The translations under genes and the position numbers were made by a program. A stretch of DNA of 64,000 nt, taken from Lepiota brunneoincarnata. Its lineage: Eukaryota; Basidiomycota; Agaricomycetes; Agaricales; Agaricaceae. Every line of letters starts with the position of its first letter. Position 1 is the first letter of the stretch. Under the pieces are notes generated by a model. The model was not told the origin of the DNA, did no database searches, and saw nothing but the letters and a program-made list of their open reading frames with translations. This document shows, piece by piece, positions 22,784 through 33,253 of this stretch. The stretch is from the NCBI GenBank assembly GCA_023014365.1, contig JAEBUN010000059.1:62001-126000 (forward strand). The letters are read 5' to 3'.

Positions 22784-25640
22784 ATAGGGACTGTCAGGAA
22801 CCTACGAGATTGAGGTGGGCTTGTTGTATCTGGTCTCAGAATGTATTTCGTAATTACATTCTTGTAGACACTTTACTCGAACAATTCAAGGATGATGTGG
22901 ATTTGTTCCTACTGCAGGAGCCGCCTTGGCGCTGATACGCCGATTTCATGCCTATACATGAATTCCGTACTCCGGAACGATTCTCTACATAGAATCATTG
23001 GCTATATCATTAAAGAACTCTATAGAGGATTGGTACTATATCCCGTAGTAGCCAGTTCGACCGAACTGAGGATATTCGAGCCTCGGAAGTGTTCAAACCA
23101 GCTCATTATCACTAAGCTTAGTGAACCAAGCTATCAGAACGCTCTCTGGAGGGATTCAGGACTCTACATAGCCTATCGAGTATACCCCAGTCGCATCCAG
23201 GGACCTTACGAGCAGTTTTCTGATGAACCCGAATGCGTTTGAACATAAAAGAATGTACCTAGCGGCTGTCGCAGGTGTATTACGTCTATAGCGAGTTCAA
23301 TAATGATGACCGGACCACGGAACGGAACGTCCAACGTTCGGGAGGCAATACCCGATGCCCAAAACCCTAGAAACATCAAAGACTCCTAATTAACGAGTGC
23401 TTTGTGGGTCCCGGCACTTCGGCATTCTGCTTAACTGAGATTAATTACAACGGATCAAGGGATTGTCCATCCGCTATACATTCCGATCATAATTGATCTG
23501 GAAACTTAACGCGCTCGCGTGGACACAGAATAATGCAGCCGAGCACGGAGCACGTCTGGCTGGATTGCCATTCGTTAATCAGAGAAAAACCCATAACCCA
23601 GGGTGAGGTAGAAATGCTGCCGAACCTTCCAAAATGTTCTACAGTGCCTGTAACAATTAAGCTTATTGTTTTCTATTTCATATTTACTATCTCTCGTATG
23701 TATCTAAACAATATAAATACGGTCGCACTTGTTCGTGGAGAAGGGGGAGGTCTCACCCCTGCTTCCACACGCAAGTCTGCGAGCCGTGATCAAGAACGGT
23801 TTCAGAGGGCTATTTAGTGTGCGTCGTTAAGTGTGATTTCTTCGGTCGTCGACCAACCCAGGGACAGAGACAGAGACCAGAGTTCAGAGTTTAGAGTTCC
23901 AGAGTGCTAGAGACAGAGACAGAGACAGAGACCAGAGTTCAGAGACCAGAGACCAGAGACCAGAGACCCAGCACTTTGAATTGACAGGGATTGTCCTTTC
24001 ATTGTTGCACCGTACGGCTAAGATAACTTCAACGGCTGTTCGTTAACCTCTAAAAACACTACTCTCTTGAATTTCGCTGTCAGAACGCACCCCCAGAACA
24101 CCCTAAAAGACGAAACTGTTCATTATCTATCTCATTCCACTTGTATTAGCTTAAGCTTATCGAATAGCGGCTAAGCTTAGTGAAAACGAGCCCCCTATCT
24201 ATATTAAAACCTACGAAAGTTTCTACCTTTTCAGCACTCCATCCAATGTGTTCCATCCTCCTCTGACCCTGATGGGGATGAGGTTGTTGGGGTGCCCAAA
24301 CATCTGGAGTGGCTGTACTTGTTCCACCCTCCTCCTTCCCTGGATCAGCCTTCTTAGGTTATGGCATATGTACATAACCAGATAATGCAGCTCCGGCCCT
24401 CACTTTGGTGTGATGTCACTGATCACTGTGATGTCATGGCCATCTCCATGTTTCTGCATGGAGAGGTGGTGTACTTCCTCAATGTCTACTCGGATGACAG
24501 GCAGTCAGGCATCCGCTATCTGGCAGATGCCATTGACTCTCTCCCGCAGTGTGCCCTCATGGCGGAGGACTTTAACTGCCACTCACCACAGTGGGACCCA
24601 TGGGCTCCCCACAATCCTGCTGCTGCTGCCTCCCTGCTGGAAATGGCGGATGCACTGGGTCTGGATCTCTTGCTCCTTGAGAGCCCAGGCCCCACACATT
24701 TCCCCTTTGAGGAGGGGCTCACCTCTACCATGATCAACCTTGTGTTTGCAAGGGTGGCCATGGGCCAGTTACCACTTCCCATGCGGTGTCCCAATCTGCG
24801 GGGTCAATCTGACCATTGCCCCCCTTGGATTACTGTCCCTCTGGAGGCCTTTGAGGAGGCTGTGCCCAGGCGCTTGCTGAAGCAGGATTCGGACAAGGAG
24901 GCCAAATTCCTAGCTGAGGTTTCGACAGGGCTTTTGGGGCTGGATTATCTGGACCTGGGCTCACCCAACAGGATCAACAAGGTGGCTCTGGCTATCTCTG
25001 CAGTCTTCTCTGAGGTGTGGCTTGTCCACTTCAAGGAGATCTGTGTTGTCTCACAGTCTAAGCCATGGTGGGATGACAAGTGCTCTTGCACTTACAGGGT
25101 GTATTCTCGGTTTTGGGACTGGGAGGATGCCTGCACGTTTAAGCGGACCTGGAAGGCCACCAAGTGCAAGTTCTTCAATGAGCACATTGAGGAGATTGCT
25201 TCTACCAACAAGTGCCCCTGGGACCTGATGGATTGGGTCAGGGTGCACAAATTGCCTCCCTACGAAGCGATTCATTATTGCAATCACCCCTGCAATACTC
25301 TCAAGGAGCTCTGGGAGGGGCTCCACAGCTCCTACAATGCTGCCAACGACCACCCGGTTAATGTCAGGGTTCTTGATCAGATTGATCTGCTCCCACTGTG
25401 GGAGTGGCCAGTCTTTTCCAACCTGGAGATGCATGAGGCCTTACGTGTGTGCTCCTCTTTGTCATCGCCCAGTCCAGACCATGTTATGTGGATGCACCTC
25501 AAGTCTGTTCTGGCAGGCCCAATGGTTACCTGTTTGGTCTGTTGGATCGCCGATGCCTGCATGGAGTGCAGGCATTGGCCTCATCACTTTAAGGAGAGCA
25601 TGGCAGTTATCATACCGAAGCCTGGCAAGCCCTCCTATGC
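22780..25640 (+). pseudogene. LINE-B1 ORF2, part 1: endonuclease and RT start, split by X1
   Basis: ATG 22780 overlaps the ORF1 TGA. The endonuclease reads CIWSQNVFRNYILVDTLLEQ and LLQEPPW, is interrupted by X1 at 22933-24233, and continues with AEDFNCHSPQWDP (usually GDFN) and GQSDHCPPW. A TAG lies just before MAYVH at 24361, and the frame is then open to 25640. The RT begins SMAVIIPKPGKPSYA and is cut by Z1. Confidence 0.8.
22933..24233 (+). repeat. Element X1: putative 1.3-kb solo LTR
   Basis: It starts TGATACGCCG, ends CTACCTTTTCA (TG...CA), and is flanked by the 4-bp duplication GCGC (22929-22932)/GCAC (24234-24237). Uninterrupted LINE-B copies show the joined target. Two further copies with different 4-bp duplications exist (X2 and X3). 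Features: TATAAATA near 23713, a GACAGA/AGAGACC-rich tandem stretch (about 23866-23975), and the perfect palindrome CACTAAGCTTAGTG near 23110. Two frames of about 95 codons are open (ATG 22960 to 23242, and ATG 23533 to 23815); whether they are coding is unknown. The best fit is a solo LTR of an unidentified LTR retrotransposon. Confidence 0.75.
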
Positions 25641-25804
25641 AGCTGCTTCTTTTCCTCTTACCACCATCATCTCCACTTTACATTATTTTCTACTCTTAAT
25701 CTACAGGCGGCCGTCCCTTTCTTAGTGGGCTGTCTACACTATTCCTACTCTCTTCACCCTTCTGAAGCGTCCTGGGGCTGTTTGGTGCTGTTGGGGAGTC
25801 AGGT

Positions 25805-26047
25805 GTGCCCTTGGCAAAGGTGCTTAATGGCTGGGTATGCTGGCCACCTGATGAGCTGGCAGTTCTGGACAGTCTCTGCTGGGGTCAGTGGATCCCTGGC
25901 TGGTCAAAACGGGTTAGGAGTCCCCCTGGGCATGTCCTGGGTGGGTTTGCAGTGGGACAACCACACTCCTCACCAAGCTCTCACAAAACCTGTAGTGAGT
26001 GCACTTCCCCCAAATACCCCCTCATGAGTAGGGAGTCTCCCACTTGA
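25805..26047 (+). pseudogene. Small ORF in the Z1 5' module
   Basis: Function unknown. 80 codons reading VPLAKVLNGWVCWPPDEL... to ...CTSPKYPLMSRESPT. In Z2 the corresponding frame is open from ATG 61822 for 105 codons; in Z1 the upstream part of that frame is cut by a TGA near 25765. It is Trp- and Gly-rich with two cysteines in CSEC. No family was recognised. Confidence 0.4.
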
Positions 26048-26876
26048 AAACGAGGGCACGCCCACAAGGGACCGAGAGGATAGAGGATGGTAAGAGGGGG
26101 CATCAAGGTGAGAACAAGCTGACTGAGAGGACAGGCCACCCCCCTCCTGCATTCCAAGCGAGTAAAGCTCAGCCGGGTGCAGGATGTTAGTAGGGATCAC
26201 CCAAACTCCAGGGCAGCTCTCATGCTGCGACTTCCATCCCAGTAGCAGCCCCTGCAAGATGGTAAGCCTGGACAGTTATACAGGGATCTGTGCTTATTGC
26301 AGATCTGGGCAACCAGATCTCGATCACAAACCAGCTGCTGGGTAACAGGAAGGTGGTCCGGGGGTCACACCCCAGGTAGCCACTGGGCCATAGTGGTTCG
26401 TTCAGAGAATGGCAAACCGGCTCGAGAGGTCAAGATCTGCCATCGATCGATCCTGGGTAAGATCCGGGTTTATTGGTTTAAGTTGTTACCATGTCAGTAG
26501 TTCTAGCGTGAGTCTGTGGGGTGAGTAGCAGAGTTCAGCCCACCTTGTACACCCTTTAGGAAGGCTTTGCGCTGACCCACTGCCCCAAGGATTACCTAGT
26601 TGGGAGGGCAACGGGTTTGGGGTGTTCCACGTTTTTGCGCCGCCTCATGTAAGTCTGGCCCGTTGGCTTTAGTGCTGCACCAATTAGGGAGGCTGTTAGT
26701 GTGCCAACCCATGCCCCCAGGTGCACCACCTATAGGGGAGGCCCCCCGCCTGTGTCTATGGCGAGTAAAGCTCAGTCTGGCATGGGAGTAATGGGCGCCG
26801 TAGCACTCATCTCACACCAAGTGGACCATGTTGGGGTTACACAGAGTTTGCCTGCAAGGGACTCCTTGGACAGGCT

Positions 26877-27380
26877 GACACTGTTGCGATGGCGAAGGAG
26901 CTCTGCGTCTCGTTGGGTGTTCACCTGACGGCTACCATTGACTCTCTCCATGCTGAGGTCATGAGGGGGTGCATTGACAAGTGGGTGAACATGTTTCGCT
27001 CACCCTTGTATCAGGGTAGGAACTTCCTCCCCCTGTTGGACTCCCTCAGGAAGCCTCTCCAACCCTCGTACCTCTCCGGGGGTACTTGGCTCCAAGAAAT
27101 CAGCCCTCAGATGTCTGTCACTGGCACAGCATGGGCAGCCCGCACTATACTCGGTCATGCCCCTATAGAGGAGTACTGCGCTAGATTCCACCCCCAGGAG
27201 GATCACTCCTGTCCTTGTGGGTTGCGGCTTGAAACCCACACTCACATTCTCACTTCCTGTCCAAAGTACATGTGATGTGGTGGTTGACCCCGCAACCTCG
27301 ATGCCCTTCTGGGCTTTCTGGAGTGCAATCCCTCTGCGTTTGCAATCCTATCCTGGCCCCAAGGGGTGGGATAACTGGGG
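26877..27380 (+). pseudogene. LINE-A ORF2 C-terminal piece in Z1
   Basis: From ADTVAMAKELCVSLG-like sequence through NMFRSPLYQGRNFLPLLDSL to the zinc motif HPQEDHSCPCGLRLETHTH. At the codon where the other LINE-A copies have TGA, Z1 has CAA (27093-27095). A TGA near 27274 follows. The stem-loop 3' UTR and poly(A) complete the element. Confidence 0.7.
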
Positions 27381-27820
27381 AGGGCCTTTGGGTTGTTCCC
27401 CCCTCATGGGCTTCGGTCTTGAGGAGCTGGTGGTTATTTGCCCCCCGCCCTTGGGTGGGGTGTAGTGATTTATGGAGAATTGACTCCTAATGCCCGATAA
27501 GGGCGGAGACCCAAAGCTCTTAGAGCTGTGGTCTGCAGGGTGTAGGGATTTACAGAGAACTGACTCCTAACCCCCTTTGGGGGGGGGACCTGTTGGCCCT
27601 ATCCACCCCTCGTTTGTCATGCCCCAGTTTTTGTTGGGGTAGTGAACTCTTCGCCCACACGCACTTCTCTATGGAGTGTAGCCTTTCAAGTCAGTGGGAC
27701 TCTCTTCCCTACCTTTATTGGTAGTTATACCATGTATTAGTTGCCTTGTATGTAGCTAGTGCACGCAGACTGCATTTGAGCACTGCATTATAAATTGTTG
27801 ATTTAAAAAAAAAAAAAAAA

Positions 27821-30162
27821 GCAAGCCCTCCTATGCCACTCTGAAGGCGTTCAGACTGATCATCCTTCTTAACACTCTCAGTAAACTTATTGAGAAAATG
27901 ATCTTGCACCACTTGCAGTTTGAGGCTGTCAAGTTTGACATGTTCCATCTGAACCAGTTTGGCAGTGTGATCCAGCAGTCCACCAAAGATGCTGGCGCCT
28001 ACCTTGTGCACCTAGTTTGTGCCAGGTGGGCCTGCAGGTTGAAGACAAGTGTTCTCACCTTCGACATTGCACAGTTTTTCCCATCCCTGAACCATTGCTT
28101 CTTGCGGTTCTGGCTTGGCAGGGGTTCTCCCCTTGTGTGGGCCAGTTCTTCACTTTGTATCTCATGGGGAGGTTTACCAGCTATGCCTGGAATTCCTTCC
28201 TGTCTGAGCTGTTCCGGGCAGAGGTGGGGGTGGGCCAGGGGTCTGCCCTCTCACCTGTCCTGTCCGGCCTCTATCTGGCTCTGGCCATGTATATTATTGA
28301 ACGGGGGCTCCCTCAGCCAGGCCTCTTGCTCCTGTCTTACATCGACAATGGCACCATCATAGCGCAGGCCTGGGACTTGGATGCAAATTGCATCCTTCTT
28401 CGCAGATCTTATGAGGTTGTCCATGACACCTTTACTCAGTTCACACTAGTTGTGGAGCACGACAAGTCCAAGCTCTTCCACTTCTTGTGGGACTGTTTTG
28501 GTGAGAATCCCCCAGTGGACTTGGGGTTTCCCCTGTTTACTGGCGCTACCCCCCTTCAGCCCAAGACCTATTGGAGGTACTTGGGCTTCTATTTCGATTG
28601 TGCCCTTACATTTAAGGAGCATGTTCACTTTTACTCTACCAAGGCTATTTCCACGGTTAAGGCCATGGGAATGCTTGGTAACTCTGTTCAGGGGCTTCTG
28701 CCTGATCAGAAGTGCCTTCTTTATCGGTCGTGTGTGGTTCCTATAGCCATGTACAGCTTCTGCTTGTGGTACTACCCAGGCACTAGGTGTAAGGGTGCTC
28801 TGGACCACCTCTGCTGGATGCAGTGTCGGGCTGCACTCTGGATTACTGGCACCTTTAGGACGTTGCCTGATGGGGGGGTTGGGGCCATTGCAGGCCTGAT
28901 CCCTGTTCATCTTCATCTCTGGAAGCTCTGTGATCGTACCAAGTTGCGGTATGCCACACTTGCTCCAGGTCACCCCATTTGTGCCCTCCTTGGCTGGGGC
29001 TACAGTGGTGATCTCCAGTCCTACGTCCGGTCTATAGCGAGGCTCCCTCCCTGAGAGTTGGTCAAGGTGAAGGGGCCTGTTGTCAATGCTAATCAGCATC
29101 TTGCCACCCTCACTGGGCCCTTCGATACTGTTGCGCTGGAGGCCTGGCCAGGGTGCCATCTCTTGGATGTGTACCTGGGTCAGGTCCACTTCCACTCATA
29201 TGACTGGGGGATGGAGGACACCCTCATGGCCCACGTCGCGGCTCTCGACCAGGTTCTTGCCCAGTTGCAGGCTGATCCAGGGGTTCTGGTGGTGGTGATG
29301 GATGCGAGTCTGCCACCCTGCCGGGTCCACCAGGCAGTTTTGGCCACTCAGGTTTTCCAGAGGCTGGACTGCATCCATGTGGTCTGGCTTCTGGGGGAGA
29401 AGGTTATGGCTCCTGAAGCTGAGCTTTTTGCCGTCCAGCTGGCAGTGTCTAAGGCAGGTTCTGTCGAGGGTGCCACTAGGCTCGTCTTGTTCACCAACTC
29501 AATGGCCATGGCCAGGCGAGCGGTGGACCCATCAGTGCATTCCACCCAGGGTCATTCCTTGGTGGTTTGTCACCTTCTCACTGAGTGGTTTGCTGGGGGT
29601 CTGGCCCACTCGGTCCATTTCTGGGAGGTCCCTTCGCATGCAAAGTGGCCTTTCCATACTCAGGTGCACGACTTCACAAGGTTGTTGCCTCCCATTGGGG
29701 TAGGGGCTCATCCATGGGCCTCGCTCAACTACCTCTGCAAGGAGGAAGTACATTCGTGTCAGGACTGCTGGATCGACTTATTCCAGGATCCTGACTACCA
29801 CGGGCATGGTTTTCTCCAGCTTGCCAGGGACGATGACCATCCCCTGTGGCCCACATATCTCCATGGTGGGGCCTGGATCCTGCACGCTCATTCAGTGTCA
29901 GTAATGGCCTGGATGATGCATGCTATTCTTAACCATGTGCTGATAGGGAGCTATTGGAGGTGCTTTTTCCCACAGGAGGATTACTCCTATCGCTGCGGGT
30001 TTTGGGAGGAGACCCATGAGCACATGTTCCAGAGCTGCCCCAGGCACTCCATGGCAGGGGTCCCAGCTATGGTCGAAGCCCTCATTGCTTTCCTCGAGGC
30101 ATCGCCTATGGTATTCACATTTGCCGAGAGGGCTGGGCCCCCTCTGGGGGGTAATGGCTAGT
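27821..30162 (+). pseudogene. LINE-B1 ORF2, part 2: RT, RNase H-like domain, zinc motif
   Basis: Resumes KPSYATLKAFRLIILLNTLSK after Z1. A frameshift lies near 28090, within FDIAQFFPSLNH. The RT active site reads YIDNGT instead of YVDD. A TGA at 29052 separates RT from the RNase H-like part (VVVMDASLPP, APEAELFAVQL, LFTNSMAMARR). The C-terminal zinc motif FFPQEDYSYRCGFWEETHEH has one Cys replaced by Tyr. Frame end: TAG 30160. Confidence 0.8.
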
Positions 30163-30224
30163 AGCTCTGCCTGGCACCCAGTTAGGACCAGGCTGGGGTG
30201 TTGGTTATTCCCCTGCTGCCTTCA

Positions 30225-30288
30225 GGTGGTGTGTAGGGATTTACGTGGGAATTGACCCCTAACCCCCAATAAGGGGGGGGACCTCACC
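30225..30288 (+). promoter_or_regulatory. LINE-B 3' UTR stem-loop unit
   Basis: GTGTAGGGATTTACGTGGGAA, then TTGACCCCTAA and a C5-AATAA-G8 hairpin (about 30262-30280). It has the same plan as the LINE-A units at 13461-13593. Reverse-strand counterparts are in LINE-B0 (about 16054-16113), LINE-B2 (about 33138-33194) and LINE-B3 (about 48893-48950), and a + strand one in LINE-B5 (about 59357-59410). Confidence 0.55.
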
Positions 30289-30521
30289 TTGGTTTGGCTC
30301 TCATACCATGTGCTGGGTGGCAGCTGTCCTCCCACCTCCATTCGTTTGGGGCAGCTTTATCCTGGGCATGGGGAAATGCATGCTCACATCCATGGTCACA
30401 CATTGTATGTACAGATACCCTGTAGTTTACAGCTCAGGTTGTACCATAGTTAGTAGCTGCATGTGGCCTCCCTACATGGCCCACATTATAAATTGGAGAT
30501 TTAAAAAAAAAAAAAAAAAAA

Positions 30522-31960
30522 GAGGGCATATGCCAACCTATCCCAGAGATGGCCAAGGTGATTCCCAAGCACATTGCTGCAGCTCCCCCTCCCTCTCAGC
30601 TAGCAATCAGGGCTCCGCCCTCTGGTCCAGCCCCTATGGACATGGCCCCTGACTCTCATGCCACCCCAGCTGCAGGGTCGGGTGTGGCTAGGTCCAACAC
30701 CCCTAAGGGCAACAAGGGTAAGGGCAAGGCCCCCCCTCCCCCGGCAAAGCTGCCCAACCCTGTGGGTCCTGGGCCTTCACAAGCAGGCATATCCTATGTG
30801 CGGACGGCATTCCCACCACTGCCTAAGGTCAACTTATCCACCAAGCCTAAGGGTACCAAGCACTCTTTTGCTCAGGTGGCTGCCACCACCCCGGTCTCCA
30901 GGGATGGTGATACTAAGGTTGTGGAGGCTACCATCACTATGGTGAGGGCTTTCCCCCACCTATCCCCTGTAGACATCCTCCACATGGTTGGTTGGGGATC
31001 TCCAACTCCATCTGCTGGCAGGCCCTGAAAGAGGCTGTGCAACACTACCTCTGGCCCCACAAGGTGCCAGATCATCATCTTGTTCGTGGGGCCCTGTTCT
31101 CTGATCAAGGATCTTTCCCAGGTTGTCACAGGGCTAACCATGCCCTCTCCAATGCAAGGTCTAACCTCAATGTCATGTCCACATCCCCAGCGTACAATGG
31201 CATCTCTCTCACGACTGGGTCAGTTGTGTCCATGGCAGATCTGAAAGTGATCCAGGACTGGGCCTCCCAGTTCTTTCCTTTGGGGTCATAGCCTACAGTG
31301 ATGGTCCTGTCCTCTAAGTCCTTCATGAAAGTGTCGGATGTCCCCTTCTTCACCCCTGATGGTACTCGGATTACCAGCCAGTGGATCGAGAACATCATGC
31401 GGCAGTTGTTGCATCATGGCTTCCAAAACCTCTAGGGCCCCCCCTGGGTTAGGAGGAACTCCGACAAATCAGACACCACAACTGTCTGGTTTGAGATCTG
31501 GGACTTGCAGACTGGGTCCTCCTCCAAGTTGATGATTAGGAGATCATTGGCCATTGGGCCCTATGCTTGTCCTATAAGTGCAGCTTCCCAGCAAGTCAGG
31601 ACGTCCCTCTGCCACTGTTGCTGGTGGTGGGGGCACCCGACTAATGTCTGCAGGGCATGATTTCCAACCTGCCCTATCTGCTCCAAGCCCCATAGCAAGG
31701 AGAACCACAGGTTGATGGTGGGGTGCTGCAAGGCCTGCCCCAATGCAAACCCACCAGTTGCTGGCACTGCTGAAGGCACTCCATGCCCTCACCAGCCCCA
31801 TTATAGGAACTGTGGCGGTCCCCATGCTACCCATGACAAGAAGTGTCCATTCTGGCACAAGCATTTTGAAGATGGTTGGGCCAAGAAACATTATCAGGAG
31901 GTAGGTGGTTCACCTACTGCCCCTAGGGTCTCACTAACTCAGTCTAGGAGTAATGCCTAG
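30522..31960 (+). pseudogene. LINE-A2 ORF1, C-terminal part
   Basis: Continues from the N-terminal part at 20464 across LINE-B1: ...AKVIPKHIAAAPPPSQ, SGPAPMDMAPDSHATPAAG, then the conserved VSRDGDTKVVEATITMVRAF. A TGA at 31026, a frameshift near 31110 and further stops follow. The zinc-knuckle region (CHCCWWWGHPTNVC, CPICSKPHSKENH, CGGPHATHDKKC) is recognisable, with a TGA near 31660. It ends at TAG 31958, overlapping ORF2 ATG 31953 by 8 bases. Confidence 0.75.
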
Positions 31961-32893
31961 GTTCCTTAATGAGTTATGTATATGCTCTCAGAATGTAAAC
32001 CATAACTATATTCTGCTGGACTCTTTTCTTGAATTGTATAAAAATGATTTTGACGTCTTTTTCATGCAAGAACTGCCTTGGCAAAACCTAAGGAAGGCTC
32101 CCTCTACCATTTCTAGGGATGGTAAGGGTGTTGTTGGCATGCCACTCCATCTGGAGTGGATGTGCATCTAGAATCCACAGCTAGGCAACTTGTCCCCACG
32201 AGTGCTGGCTTACGTCCACTTGAGGCTGAAACTCTTGTGACTGTCCCTCCGTAGGGACTTGGTTGATCACTGTGACATAATGGTTGTGTCCATGTGGCAA
32301 GGGAGGCACACCTATAATCTCATGAACATCTACTCAGATGACTGCTACACTGCCATTCTGGCTCTTCGGGAGCTGGTGGATTCCCTGCCTGCCATGACTT
32401 ACATGGCAGGTGACTTCAATTGCCACTCAGAGTGGTGGGATCCAAATTGGGTCTCACATCCAGGGGTCGCCCAATCTCTCTTGGAGGTTGGGATGGATCT
32501 GGGACTTGATTTGGTGCTTCTGGTGGTTCCAGGCCTGACTCACTTCCCACACGATTCAAATCTTTCACTGTCGGTAATTGATCTTGTTTTCCTCCCAATG
32601 GCCCAAGATCTTGATCTCAGGCCCCTGATCGATCTTGAGAAGCATGGCCCTTCAGATCATGCTCCTCTGACTCTGGTTCTTCTGGTCACTCGTTTCATGA
32701 CTAGTGTGATCTGTCAAGTTCTGAAGCCTGATAGCAACAGGGAGTCAAAGTTTGTGGCACAGGTATGTGAGGGGCTGGCTGCCCTTGGACACCCCTGTGG
32801 AGGTGGAGCTTGTGGCTTTGGCTGTAGCTTGTATCATCTCCCAGGCCTGGGATGCCTTCTCTGAGGAGGTGTTCATGGTTGGATGGTCCAATC
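31953..32893 (+). pseudogene. LINE-A2 ORF2, part 1: endonuclease
   Basis: CSQNVNHNYILLDSFLELYKN, MQELPWQN, AGDFNCHSEWWDP and SDHAPLTLVL mark the AP endonuclease. Stops fall near 32169 and 32238, and a frameshift near 32790. The segment ends ...EEVFMVGWSN at the LINE-B2 insertion. Confidence 0.75.
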
Positions 32894-33253
32894 TTTTTTT
32901 TTTTTTTTCTTTAAATCTCCAATTTATAATGCGGGCCACATAGGGAGGCCACATGCAGCTACTAACTACGGTACAACCCAAGCTGTAAGCTACAGGGTAT
33001 CTGTACATACAACGCATGACCATGGATGCGGGCATGCATTTCCCCATGCCCAGGACGAAGCTGCCCCGAATGAACAGAGGTGGGAAGACGGCTGCCACCC
33101 AGCATGTGGCGCAGGAGCCAAACTGGAGCGAGGTCCCCCCCCTTATTGGGGGTTAGGGGTCAATTCCCATGTAAATCCCTACATGCCATCCGAAGGCAGC
33201 GGGGGAATAACCAACGCCCTGGCCCAGACCCAACCAGGCGCCAGGCAGAGCCA

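Larger units (their letters stand above)
25641..27820 (+). mobile_element. Composite element Z1: unrelated 5' module fused to a LINE-A 3' end
   Basis: The exact 16-bp TSD GCAAGCCCTCCTATGC lies at 25625-25640 and 27821-27836, and a poly(A) ends at 27820. The 5' part (25641-about 26876) has no match to LINE-A or LINE-B; the rest is LINE-A ORF2 C-terminus and 3' UTR. A second copy (Z2, 61734-63652) has the same 5' module beginning at the same point, so this is a defined non-autonomous element. The first 55 bases are pyrimidine-rich and end ...TTAATCTACAG, resembling an intron end. Confidence 0.8.
20465..30521 (+). mobile_element. LINE-B1: near full-length LINE-B in LINE-A2
   Basis: The TSD GAGGGCATACACCAAC (20449-20464) and GAGGGCATATGCCAAC (30522-30537) match at 14 of 16 positions, and a poly(A) ends at 30521. 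The element includes a 5' leader (20465-20662), ORF1, ORF2 and 3' UTR. It is interrupted by element X1 (22933-24233) and composite element Z1 (25641-27820). Confidence 0.88.

Noticed and set aside
23866..23975. Short tandem GACAGA/AGAGACC repeats, considered as a CRISPR-like or satellite array
   Set aside because: Units are only 6-8 bases, have no spacers, and occur at the same place in all three X copies, so they are part of that element.
22933..24233. Element X as a DNA transposon or MITE
   Set aside because: Inverted similarity at the ends is limited to TGA/TCA. TG...CA ends with 4-bp TSDs fit a solo LTR better, though a DNA element is not fully excluded.
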